From assembly GCA_043554545.1 (NCBI GenBank), contig CP121337.1:1178001-1242000 (forward strand): DNA of 64,000 nt. Reading direction: 5' to 3'. A model generated the notes under the pieces. That model was not told the DNA's origin. It did no database searches and saw only the letters and a program-made list of their open reading frames with translations. A program made the translations under genes and the position numbers. Source of the DNA: UBA7330 sp043554545 (GTDB taxonomy: Bacteria; Bacteroidota; Bacteroidia; Cytophagales; Cyclobacteriaceae). Positions 9,706 through 18,576 of this stretch are shown one piece after another; position 1 is the first letter of the stretch, and every line of letters begins with the position of its first letter.

Positions 9706-10803
9706 CTATTTTTTGTTGATAGAAAAGAGTTGAATCTTTTCACGTTTACCTTTCAGTTCACGTTCACCTATATCGATCAGCTGAAAATCATCATTCAGCA
9801 TTAAATTTTCGATTAGTTGGCCAGATACCAAAATATCAGTTCCGACTTCGTTGCAGGTCGCCTGTATCCTGGCGGTAGTATTTAAGACATCACCTGTAAA
9901 GAATATTTCCTTTTTGAGCACTCCAATTTCGCCTGTTGTAACGGTACCATAATGAAACCCAGCTTTAAAGCCAGGGACCAGGCCAAATTCCGCCACATAA
10001 TTATTGGTTAATCGTTGAAAGATATCCTTAATTGTAAAAAAGCATTGAATGCAGTTGTTACTGGCTATCCCTTTTTTGAAATCCCAGGACACAATGATTT
10101 CATCACCCGCATACTGGTAGACTTCGCCCTGAGTTTGCACAATGGCATCAGTGATATCCGCGTAATATTTGTTGAGAAGTCGGAAGAATTTTAAATGTCC
10201 CAGTTGCTCTGCAATGGTTGTAGAAGCTTTCATGTCGAGAAACATAAACACTCTTTCTTCTTCCCTGGGCTGGTGGTATTTCCCGATGAAAAAATTATTA
10301 AAAATATTGCCACCAAGGTATTCAGATACTTCATGCACGAATAGGGTAATCATGGCTATAAATGCTCCATATATCACGATGCTCCAAAAGGCAAAGTTCA
10401 AGAAGAATTGTAGGACGGAATTGATCACATCTGCATGAAAAAATGGCAAACTCAATGCAATGCTATTGGTGAATAATGTCAGAATGATCAGAAGTGTAAT
10501 GATGGCCACCAGGTAAAAGACCGTTTTGAAAAAGATCTTCTGCCAAAAAGGACGTGCAGCAAAAAGGTTGTTCAAGAACACGACCTCAATTGTGCCAAGC
10601 AATAGTCCTAATAAGGAGGACCCTATGGGTGTTAGCATCAGTGATGATGCTGATAAGTAGGGGTTCTGTGTAGAAGGGTAGATTTTTGAATCACCCAATA
10701 AGCCGTATTCGATCAGAACATATAACAGTCCAAACAACCCCCAGATTAAGCCAAAAGGCATGATCTTGAATAACTTTCTGATAAGGCTCGGCTTAAGTTT
10801 CAT
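9706..10803 (-). CDS. Membrane-bound class III adenylate/guanylate cyclase
   Basis: A 365-residue protein: the N-terminal half has four strongly hydrophobic segments (about residues 13-33, 53-78, 93-118 and 128-155), and the C-terminal half is a class III nucleotide cyclase domain. The two metal-binding aspartates are present, D190 in RVFMFLDMKAS and D234 in YQYAGDEIIVSW, so catalysis is plausible. A glycine-rich 'NTTARIQ' helix region near the end matches the family. It would make cAMP or cGMP at the inner membrane; which one cannot be told here. It lies 3 bases downstream of the M14 peptidase gene on the same strand, so it is the second gene of a two-gene operon. Confidence 0.85.
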   Translation of the reverse strand: MKLKPSLIRKLFKIMPFGLIWGLFGLLYVLIEYGLLGDSKIYPSTQNPYLSASSLMLTPIGSSLLGLLLGTIEVVFLNNLFAARPFWQKIFFKTVFYLVAIITLLIILTLFTNSIALSLPFFHADVINSVLQFFLNFAFWSIVIYGAFIAMITLFVHEVSEYLGGNIFNNFFIGKYHQPREEERVFMFLDMKASTTIAEQLGHLKFFRLLNKYYADITDAIVQTQGEVYQYAGDEIIVSWDFKKGIASNNCIQCFFTIKDIFQRLTNNYVAEFGLVPGFKAGFHYGTVTTGEIGVLKKEIFFTGDVLNTTARIQATCNEVGTDILVSGQLIENLMLNDDFQLIDIGERELKGKREKIQLFSINKK

Positions 10804-10806
10804 TTT

Positions 10807-13326
10807 TTACATCTCGTCACCGAAGAAGATGGCATTCATCATCAGTTTGTTGGTGCCGTACCAGAAAGCCCTGAAGTTGGTATTGTCGGTAAACAAGATC
10901 ACATTTCCTTTGCCGAGGTTCTTGTGCACAAAAGGTCTGGTACCCTTGAGGGCTTCCAGATTTATTTCGCTGATATACCCACTAGCAAGTGGGTTGTCTG
11001 TATAGCGAATAGGGTTGTGATAGCTGGTGCTGTCCGCCTTTATAAATAGGGTGGTATTCCTAAAGAGGTTGAGATGATCGTCTTTGTATCCAAAGTTTAC
11101 AGGATGTGAACGGTCAATTTTTGCTTCGAATATCGCTCCACCGATGACCTGAGCTCCATTAAAATCTCCTTTTTGCTCAAAGGTGATATTTTGTGCAGGG
11201 TTTTTGGTTTTGACAAAGTCCAATTTCATTAATCCATTGGTATTCAGCCAGCGGGCTGAATTTCTAAATGCGATGAGTGAGCCTCCATTAAGTACCCAGG
11301 CTTTCAATTTTTCTACGTTCAATGCATTACCTGAGCTGTTGGGTAAGATAATATCGGTGTACTTCGATAAGTCGGCAGCACCAATGTTTTTAACATCCAG
11401 TTTGGTCACCTTCATGTCATACCGGGTATCCAGCAGGTGCCAGATTTCACCTGCATCGTAGGGAGCAACTCCATCGCCTACAATTACGGCTACTTTTGCA
11501 GGTGCTAATGCACGCATCTGCCTGCTGCCCAGGTTGATGCCTGCAGTTAACCCCGTAGGTATGGCCACTATTTCTGTATGAGCCTCCCGGGAGGCTGCTT
11601 TCAGTAATTCATGTATTTCCTCCGGGCTAAGGTTCTGGTTTTTTACAGGCACTACCAGGGTGCCATAATCAAATGTTCTGTCTTTGTAACTGAATGTACC
11701 CATGCTCACTTTAATTCTCAACCCTTTTTCCAAAAGGACGTTGAGTACCTTAGGTGCGTAGTATCCACCCCAGGGAATCAGGTAAGCGTAGGTGCTTTTT
11801 TCTACTTGAGGTATGCTTGGAAATTGCAGATCGGTTATTTCATTACCTGCCAAGCTTACAGGTGCTGAGTCACTAAAGTCCAGGTTGAAGGCCAATGGAA
11901 AACTCCATGCTGAGATGTCGTAGAAAAGGCTATCCGTGAAGGAGGTCCGTTTTTCAAACATGGCCTTCAATAACAAGCTGTGCTTTTGGTTTTTTAGAAC
12001 CACATAGCTGCTGGCCGTTTCAAATTTTTTTCCGTTTTGTGTAAAGTCCCGGGCTAGGCTGTAGAGATCTATTTTGTGTCTTTTCAGAATTTCTGCCAGG
12101 TGATAGGCACTGGCGGGATCATTGGAAGATCCAAAGATATAGGCATCACTCCCGGCATTTTTTCTCGTGGTATTAAAGAAATCCCGTTGATAGTCCAACA
12201 GCTTAACGCGCATGTTTTTCCCGGCTTCTAGGGTAGAAAGAAACGCAGTAAATTGGTTCCGTATGGTAAAAGGGAAAGTGAGTATGCCATTATCTGTTTC
12301 CTGTGCATGACCACGTGAGCTGGCCTGTTCAAAAAGTATTCCAATGCTGCCATTGATGTCAGGGAATGTAGAGCCTTTTCCATAGTAAAAATCATCATAA
12401 TCTTCGCCTGTATAATAAAGTGATCCCAGCTTATCGAAGGCACGGGCATGGTAGTTGCCTATTTCCATGGTAAGCTGCTGATTGATCTGGGGAGTCAATG
12501 GATGAGTCCTTGATGGAATACCCGGTTGAAAGAAAAAGGAGGAGTTACCTCCCATTTCATGATGATCTGTCAGGATATTGGGATACCAATCGTGAAAGGT
12601 TTTGATACGAGCCCTGGATTCCGGTAATTGTACGGGTAACCAGTCTCTGTTCATATCAAACCAGTAGTGATTGGTACGTCCACCGGGCCATACTTCATTG
12701 TATTCACGATCCTGAGGATCTGGATTTATATTTTGGTTCTTATTAGTATTTGCCCAATAGGAAAATCGCTGCAGGCCATCGGGATTGTAGGATGGATCGA
12801 ATAGGATTACTGTGTTTTTTAAAAGGGCTTCGATCTCCGGTCCCTGAGCGGCAGCCAAATAGTAGGCGACCAGTAGACCTGCGTTAGCACCACTGGGCTC
12901 ATTTCCATGAATGCTCATGCCCTGATAGGTGATCAGTGGCATACTTTCTGTATCCAGCCCATCGCTCCCAGATGCTGCGAGCGAAACATGTTGCTTGCGT
13001 ATCTCCTCCAATTTTGAATGATTTTCTGGTGTGGTGATGGTAAGCAGAAGCAGCGGTCGACCCTCAAAGGTTTGGCCACGGTTCTCCAGGGTAATGCGTG
13101 GTGAACTATTGGCCATCACATGCATATAGCTTACAAGTTGATCGTGGCTCACATGCCAGGAACCGGGAACCCACCCCAAAATATCCTGGGGCTTAGGAAT
13201 ATTTTCATCATAAGAAATGTCCTGAGGCAGGTAATAATCCAAAGTGGGTTTGCCTTGCTGTGCCAGAAGGTTGGTGGATATAGCAATTAATGTGAATAGG
13301 AGAACATTCAGTGTATACTTGTTCAT
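10807..13326 (-). CDS. Secreted M14 zinc carboxypeptidase
   Basis: An 839-residue exported metallopeptidase. It has a signal peptide (YTLNVLLFTLIAISTNLLAQ) and an N-terminal M14 domain with the zinc motif H140-G-N-E143 (GMSIHGNEPSGANAG). The NPDG motif (YNPDGLQRF), the DMNRDW segment and DHHEMGG also match the Bacteroidetes M14 group. The C-terminal 400 residues include a class I glutamine-amidotransferase-like fold (VAVIVGDGVAPYDAGEIWHLL; ILPNSSGNALNVEKLKAWVLNGG) that commonly follows the peptidase in this group. It probably degrades peptides in the periplasm or outside the cell. First gene of an operon with the membrane cyclase, an unusual pairing. Confidence 0.9.
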   Translation of the reverse strand: MNKYTLNVLLFTLIAISTNLLAQQGKPTLDYYLPQDISYDENIPKPQDILGWVPGSWHVSHDQLVSYMHVMANSSPRITLENRGQTFEGRPLLLLTITTPENHSKLEEIRKQHVSLAASGSDGLDTESMPLITYQGMSIHGNEPSGANAGLLVAYYLAAAQGPEIEALLKNTVILFDPSYNPDGLQRFSYWANTNKNQNINPDPQDREYNEVWPGGRTNHYWFDMNRDWLPVQLPESRARIKTFHDWYPNILTDHHEMGGNSSFFFQPGIPSRTHPLTPQINQQLTMEIGNYHARAFDKLGSLYYTGEDYDDFYYGKGSTFPDINGSIGILFEQASSRGHAQETDNGILTFPFTIRNQFTAFLSTLEAGKNMRVKLLDYQRDFFNTTRKNAGSDAYIFGSSNDPASAYHLAEILKRHKIDLYSLARDFTQNGKKFETASSYVVLKNQKHSLLLKAMFEKRTSFTDSLFYDISAWSFPLAFNLDFSDSAPVSLAGNEITDLQFPSIPQVEKSTYAYLIPWGGYYAPKVLNVLLEKGLRIKVSMGTFSYKDRTFDYGTLVVPVKNQNLSPEEIHELLKAASREAHTEIVAIPTGLTAGINLGSRQMRALAPAKVAVIVGDGVAPYDAGEIWHLLDTRYDMKVTKLDVKNIGAADLSKYTDIILPNSSGNALNVEKLKAWVLNGGSLIAFRNSARWLNTNGLMKLDFVKTKNPAQNITFEQKGDFNGAQVIGGAIFEAKIDRSHPVNFGYKDDHLNLFRNTTLFIKADSTSYHNPIRYTDNPLASGYISEINLEALKGTRPFVHKNLGKGNVILFTDNTNFRAFWYGTNKLMMNAIFFGDEM

Positions 13327-13429
13327 GTAGATTTTGATATTGCTGAAATACAGGTGCTACCACCTAGTTAATTACACCTAAAGCTAAAAAATAAATCTTT
13401 GACAAGTCAGAGACTCCACAATATTGATT

Positions 13430-14410
13430 TTACACAGTATGGATACGAATGACCACATTTCCCTTTTTATGACCACCATCTACATAGCGATGGGCTTCCA
13501 CGATCTTACTTAAAGGATACTGTTGGTCTATTACCGGCTTTATCTTTCCTTCCTTCATTAGGCTTCTGAGCAACTTAAGGTCTTCTGTTCGTTCGAGTGG
13601 AGGTCTTAAGCCCGTAGCTTTCACCTTCGCCTTTTTACCGTTAAAGAGCGAGGACCACATGACTGATAAGAAAATACGCATGTCCATTCCTGCTTCAAGA
13701 AAGATGCCTTTTGAACTCAATGCCTTTTTGCATTTGGAATATTTAAGTTTTCCCACAGCATCAAATATGATATCATAGGTCTCCCCATTTTGAGTGAAAT
13801 CTTCGCTTGTATAATCTATTGTTTTAGCGGCTCCCAATTGGCTTACCATTCTTCTATTGGTTGAACTGCAAACTCCGGTGACATGAGCGCCATAATAACT
13901 GGCTACCTGTACAGCAGCAGATCCTATGCTGCCTGAGGCACCATAGATCAACACTTTTTGGCCACTTTTTATTTTACCTGCGTCTCGGAGGAAAGGGAGA
14001 GCAGTCAGGAATCCGTCAATACTTCCGGCAGCCTCCTCAAAACTTACTTTTTCTGGTTTAGCAGAGATGACTCCCTCCGATGGAATACAGAGATATTCTG
14101 CATTGGCTCCAAAATCAGGGCCAGCAGTACCAAAGACTTGATCACCAGGCTTCCATATTTTCACCAATTTTCCAGTGGCTTCGATGGTTCCGGAAAACTC
14201 TTCACCGAGTCTTTTTAGTTTAGGCTTTGTCAATCCTGTGTACAACCTTGTCATGTAAGTATCTCCTTTTCTGAAAGTTGCCTCTGTTGCCGTGACAGTC
14301 GTGGCATGTATTTTTACTAAAACCTCATCGTCTTTAGGTTCAGGTTTTTCTACCTCGATCATTTTGAGCACTTCCGGGCTCCCATACTTCGAATATTCAA
14401 TCGCTTTCAT
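13430..14410 (-). CDS. NAD(P)-dependent alcohol dehydrogenase / quinone oxidoreductase (MDR family)
   Basis: A 326-residue zinc-independent medium-chain dehydrogenase. The N-terminal GroES-like domain begins MKAIEYSKYGSPEVLKM and includes the 'LGEEFSGTIEATG' segment. The nucleotide-binding domain carries the glycine motif (IYGASGSIGSAAVQVASYYGA, residues about 151-171). The catalytic-zinc Cys/His ligands of true alcohol dehydrogenases and the four-Cys structural zinc lobe are missing, so it is most like quinone oxidoreductases (QOR) and related enone reductases. It stands alone between a cyclase-type regulator upstream and the M14 gene downstream, with about 100 bases on either side. The substrate cannot be predicted. 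Confidence 0.87.
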   Translation of the reverse strand: MKAIEYSKYGSPEVLKMIEVEKPEPKDDEVLVKIHATTVTATEATFRKGDTYMTRLYTGLTKPKLKRLGEEFSGTIEATGKLVKIWKPGDQVFGTAGPDFGANAEYLCIPSEGVISAKPEKVSFEEAAGSIDGFLTALPFLRDAGKIKSGQKVLIYGASGSIGSAAVQVASYYGAHVTGVCSSTNRRMVSQLGAAKTIDYTSEDFTQNGETYDIIFDAVGKLKYSKCKKALSSKGIFLEAGMDMRIFLSVMWSSLFNGKKAKVKATGLRPPLERTEDLKLLRSLMKEGKIKPVIDQQYPLSKIVEAHRYVDGGHKKGNVVIRIHTV

Positions 14411-14518
14411 AATTGTTATTTGATTTATTATGAAGCAAAAGTGCCGAGGAGATAGCTACTGATTGTTCTGAATTATAATTCCGAACCCATTAAGAGGCAG
14501 GGAGGAAGAGCGCGTTAT

Positions 14519-16849
14519 TCAACTGCGTTTTGAGATATTTAAAAATTGCCTGGGAGTCAGACTTGTTTCCTTTTTGAAATAGGTATTAAAAACAGTCTTG
14601 GAATTAAAGCCGCTTTCATACGCTAAGCCCATGATGGTAATATGTGATTTTTTTGGGTCTGTGGCCAGGCTTTTGAAGTTTTCAACCCTGAAGTGATTCA
14701 CAAATTCATTAAAGTTCTTGCCTAATTTTTCATTCAGTAACCAGGAGAGTTGATTTGGATGAATATCTACCTGATCAGCTAGTGATCTCAGGCTTAGGTC
14801 AGTATCCAAATAAGGTTTTTGTGCTCTGATATGGTCCAGCAATCGGGCCGTGAATTCATCGATCTTATTTTCTGCTAGTGGTGATTTCTTTTTATCTGTA
14901 TGGTTTTCCTGCTTCTCTGTGCCAAAGATTTTTCGATGAAACATTTGGTATTTAGGATCATTTTTTAACGGGTCGGCCAGAGGATCTGAAAACCGTATGA
15001 GTAAAAGCGAAGACTTTTTATCTATGGCTTGTTCTACCCATTCAAAGGCAAGATCATAAGACCCCATGGCTATGTACATGAGAAAAAGATAAGAGTCTTC
15101 AGTAAATCCCTGTGGGTTTTTTGATTGCTCGATCAACTTGTTCAAATAATGAGTTGCCCCATCTTCTTGATTGCTAAGTGCGTAAGCCAATCCTATTGTC
15201 CCCGTTTTTTCTCCCTCAATGATTACCTCAGGTGGAATATGGTCAAAATAGCTAATCACCTGCTCATATTGACCCAGTTTAAGCAGGCATAGTGTTTTGA
15301 TTGAGTGGGCAGGGATATTTTTGTCGTTGTTGTCTAAGCATTTGTCAAGCTTATGTAAGGCCTCTTTGTAATCCCCAACCATGTAGGTATGGTATGCCCT
15401 AAAAAATTGGGTTTCATCAGAAAGTGGGTTGATGCTTAAGGCAATATCCAGGTGCTTCTCAGATTTTATCTTATCACCGGCAATAATGTAGAGAAAGGAA
15501 AGGTATTGCTGAGCTTCTGCATTGTTTGGGTTCAATTCAATTGCCTTTTTCATTTCCTGAAGTGATTTTTCATAATCACATGCTACGAAAAAGGCATAGT
15601 TTGACAAAATATAATGAATTCCTGAATGCTGTTCGTTTAGACTCAAAGCCCTATTGGTGTAATGCATGGCTTTTTCCCATGCCTCATCAAAAGGCATAAA
15701 TCCGGTTGTCGCCAGAAAGCTGTAAGCATCAGAAAGTCCAATATGTGACTCAACATGGTTGGAGTCAATTTCTAAGGCATTTTCATAATGGGAAATCGCT
15801 GTTCGGATATCCTCAGGGTTCCACTTGTTTTTATAGTAATTAGCTTTTAGTGAGTGTTCGTATGCATCCAAACTTTCTGTTTGTTTCTCTACCAGTTTCT
15901 CCTGGATCTCAAAATGCCCAAATTGTTCTCTTAATTTATCGGCAATGATTAAACTGATCTCATCCTGAATCTCGAAGATGTTCGCTAGTTTTCTGTCCCA
16001 TGTTTCAGACCAAAAGTGAAAATCTTCCTCTGCCTGTATAAGTTGTGCAGTAATTCTGATGGTATCTCCAGCTACTCGGATGCTTCCTTCAATAAGTGTT
16101 GATACACCCAGTTGCTTCCCGATTTCTTTTACTGAAATATTTTTCCCCTTGAAGAAGAATGAAGATGTTCTTGAGGTTACTTTAATGCTTTTGATTTTAG
16201 CCAAAGCATTGATGATTTCTTCAGTTATGCCGTCACTGAAGTATTCGTTCTCATTTCCACTGAAGTTTTGGAATGGGAGTACTGCTATGGTTTTGTTAAT
16301 GGGTTGCTGTTTACCAATGACCTCAGAAATTTCAGGAACCTTGATCCCCTCATTTGATATGGCAAAAACTTCCACGGGTCTTGTAATGTTTTTGAGTTCG
16401 TAAAGCCCAAGGGAGACCGTGGTGATATCTGAATGGTTATTTAGTTCATCATTTACTTTAGCTGAAAGAAGGATGCTGCCTGCGGTGCACATACTTTCAA
16501 TTCTGGATGCGAAATTTACCCCGTCTCCATAAACTTCCGTATGATCAAATACGATGTCACCCAGGTGTATTCCAATTTTTAAAGGAACCTTATTTCCTAT
16601 CTGTAAACGTCTTTGAATCTCAATAGCACACCTTACTGCTTCGACAGCACTTTTAAATACGCTTAGTGTACCGTCGCCATAATACTGAATGATTTTTCCC
16701 TGGTGTGTCGTATGTAGTTCCTCAAATATCTCCCGGTGTTTTGACCTGGCCTGGCTAGCTAATGCTTCGTCCTTCTGCATTAACGAAGTATAGCCTACAA
16801 TATCTGTAAACATGACTGCGGATAACTGACGAACTTTGTTTCCTTTCAT
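14519..16849 (-). CDS. Cyclase-TolB-like-TPR-AraC fusion regulator
   Basis: A 776-residue soluble multidomain regulator (start ATG 16849; the frame is open upstream to 16978 but that part is not conserved-looking). Residues 1-170 are a class III cyclase domain with both metal aspartates (AVMFTDIVGY and IIQYYGDGTLSVF). Residues about 185-330 match the TolB/FlgO-like region that often follows such cyclases (IAVLPFQNFSGNENEYFSDG; LIEGSIRVAGDTIRI). Residues about 330-640 are tetratricopeptide repeats. The last 100 residues are an AraC-type double HTH (LRSLADQVDIHPNQLSWLLN; IMGLAYESGFNSKTVFNTYF). A single polypeptide may thus make a cyclic nucleotide, bind partners and bind DNA. It is divergent from the His-rich NHL-type gene at 16984, a possible target. 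Confidence 0.88.
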   Translation of the reverse strand: MKGNKVRQLSAVMFTDIVGYTSLMQKDEALASQARSKHREIFEELHTTHQGKIIQYYGDGTLSVFKSAVEAVRCAIEIQRRLQIGNKVPLKIGIHLGDIVFDHTEVYGDGVNFASRIESMCTAGSILLSAKVNDELNNHSDITTVSLGLYELKNITRPVEVFAISNEGIKVPEISEVIGKQQPINKTIAVLPFQNFSGNENEYFSDGITEEIINALAKIKSIKVTSRTSSFFFKGKNISVKEIGKQLGVSTLIEGSIRVAGDTIRITAQLIQAEEDFHFWSETWDRKLANIFEIQDEISLIIADKLREQFGHFEIQEKLVEKQTESLDAYEHSLKANYYKNKWNPEDIRTAISHYENALEIDSNHVESHIGLSDAYSFLATTGFMPFDEAWEKAMHYTNRALSLNEQHSGIHYILSNYAFFVACDYEKSLQEMKKAIELNPNNAEAQQYLSFLYIIAGDKIKSEKHLDIALSINPLSDETQFFRAYHTYMVGDYKEALHKLDKCLDNNDKNIPAHSIKTLCLLKLGQYEQVISYFDHIPPEVIIEGEKTGTIGLAYALSNQEDGATHYLNKLIEQSKNPQGFTEDSYLFLMYIAMGSYDLAFEWVEQAIDKKSSLLLIRFSDPLADPLKNDPKYQMFHRKIFGTEKQENHTDKKKSPLAENKIDEFTARLLDHIRAQKPYLDTDLSLRSLADQVDIHPNQLSWLLNEKLGKNFNEFVNHFRVENFKSLATDPKKSHITIMGLAYESGFNSKTVFNTYFKKETSLTPRQFLNISKRS

Positions 16850-16983
16850 TGGCAATGGTGACAAGCACTGGCAAATTAGTAAATATATGAGATATTGGGA
16901 GACTCCATTGCATCCATATAATTTGTTAAGTTGAATATTAAAGTTGGAATAATTAACTTCCGAAAAATTTACCCTCATTTAAC

Positions 16984-18114
16984 ATGAAAATGAAAACAAC
17001 CCTTTCCCTGACCCTTAGTATTTTTTCTCTTTCTTTTTCCTATCTAGTATTTGCACAGGAAGATCATGATCATACGCATCACTCGCATGAATTGGCATAT
17101 GCTGGGGAAGCACATTCCCATGAACATGAAGCGACCGACAGTAGACTTGCAAAACTAGTTACAGGACAGGGAGATTTTATCTTTTCCTGGGATGAAGCTT
17201 TAACAGGTGCTTTTCCTGAAGAGGCACAAGCGTTTGAACCAAAAATGCATGGCGGTTTTAACGAAGACCCTGAGACAGGAATTGTTTACACTGGAATACC
17301 CGGATATGGTCTATGTTCGATCAGTCCAGACCTTACCAAATGGTCCACCATTGGCACAGATGAACGATTGAAGGATAATATACATGGGATTGTATTCTTT
17401 GTCCACAAAGGAAATAAATACCTCGCCATTGCCCAGAATGGTAACCGTGTGCTTGTTGTTACCTTGGATGGCAACATCATCAGCGAGATCAACAAGCCCA
17501 CAGGAACAGAATTCAAATTTGCAGAAGCAAATGAATTCTTCGGTTCAGAAGAAAGCAATTTTGGGGTTACCGATGTCACTTACCTGAAAGGAACGATCTA
17601 TGTAGCCCATGGGTACTCCAAAGGAGATTTTGTGCTCACAATTAAGGAAAAAGGTGGAAAATGGGGCTGGGGTAAGTTGGCCTGGGGAGGCAAGGGAGAT
17701 AATCCTGGTCAATTCCAGACGGCACATGGAATTTATGCACATGAAGGCAGTATCCTGGTAGCTAACCGGGCGGCAGGTCAGGTGGTGAAATTCACTCGCA
17801 AAGGCAAATTTGTAGAAACCTTTGATGACATTCCGGAAGGAGCCTTGATCTGTAATGTTGCTTATAAATCAGATCACTATTTCATGAATGCCCTAAACCC
17901 TATAGGCAATCAGAAATCTGCCCCTATTTATGTGCATACCAGTGAAAAACTGGTTTCTACTGTTATTCCTGGAGACCTGGACATTCCTGTTCTAACAAAT
18001 ATTCATCAAGTATGGCCACATATTGTAAAATCAGGAGATGGCTCTGAGCAGGTATACCTCTTAGTACATGGTTGGAATAAAGGAAAATTTGCAGTACTCA
18101 AACTAGAGGAATAA
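16984..18114 (+). CDS. Secreted beta-propeller (NHL/SMP-30-like) protein with His-rich N-terminus
   Basis: A 376-residue exported protein. The signal peptide ends near residue 25 (LVFAQ). A His-rich segment follows with eight histidines between residues 28 and 48, which could bind Cu, Zn or Ni. The remainder has repeated beta-propeller strands of the NHL/SMP-30 type (GIPGYGLCSISPDLTKW, IHGIVFFVHKGNKYLAIAQN, VTDVTYLKGTIYVAHGYS, HGIYAHEGSILVANRAAG). No catalytic motif was identified. It is divergently placed from the cyclase-AraC regulator and convergent (2 bases apart) with a small membrane-protein gene. Propeller and export are well supported; metal binding and function are inference. Confidence 0.75.
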   Translation: MKMKTTLSLTLSIFSLSFSYLVFAQEDHDHTHHSHELAYAGEAHSHEHEATDSRLAKLVTGQGDFIFSWDEALTGAFPEEAQAFEPKMHGGFNEDPETGIVYTGIPGYGLCSISPDLTKWSTIGTDERLKDNIHGIVFFVHKGNKYLAIAQNGNRVLVVTLDGNIISEINKPTGTEFKFAEANEFFGSEESNFGVTDVTYLKGTIYVAHGYSKGDFVLTIKEKGGKWGWGKLAWGGKGDNPGQFQTAHGIYAHEGSILVANRAAGQVVKFTRKGKFVETFDDIPEGALICNVAYKSDHYFMNALNPIGNQKSAPIYVHTSEKLVSTVIPGDLDIPVLTNIHQVWPHIVKSGDGSEQVYLLVHGWNKGKFAVLKLEE

Positions 18115-18116
18115 AC

Positions 18117-18491
18117 TCAGTTACTACTGGCTGAAGCGCTTTTTTTCGGGAGATTGATACAATGATTGCTGATATAGACGCCAATACTCATAAGGATTAA
18201 CCCTAAGGCGATTGTTCCGAATGTTCCATGGAATATCAAATTCCCAATAAAGAATCCAATTCTGGAAAAAAGTAAAGCAGAGCGGAAAAAATTAAGATAT
18301 CGTATGTGCCGGGAGGACAATTGTTGATCTACCGGCACATCAATAAATGGAGAGATGAAGCTATAGAAGTAACCCTTCAACAATAAACCGGCACAGAACA
18401 TCCAGGTCCAGACAACAAATGACATCTCTGTAATTGGAAGATCACTCACTAAAATCAGTGGAACAGAGAACCCAACAGTTAATGAAATCAA
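18117..18491 (-). CDS. Small integral membrane protein, unknown
   Basis: A 124-residue protein with about four hydrophobic segments (residues about 3-17, 24-42, 68-87 and 90-107) and a short polar C-terminus. The only start giving the first membrane segment is TTG at 18491, immediately after an in-frame stop; the next ATG at 18425 would remove that segment. It ends 2 bases from the end of the convergent propeller gene. I do not recognise the family. It lies downstream of the YncE-like and LVIVD-repeat genes on the same strand, about 85 bases behind them, and might belong to the same unit. Confidence 0.55.
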   Translation of the reverse strand: MISLTVGFSVPLILVSDLPITEMSFVVWTWMFCAGLLLKGYFYSFISPFIDVPVDQQLSSRHIRYLNFFRSALLFSRIGFFIGNLIFHGTFGTIALGLILMSIGVYISNHCINLPKKSASASSN

Positions 18492-18576
18492 TCAGATAAG
18501 CATGTCTGATTTGGTAATTTGACTAACAGAAAGTTAGGAAGAAGTATTCACAAGATGAAATTAATGACTGAAGGTC

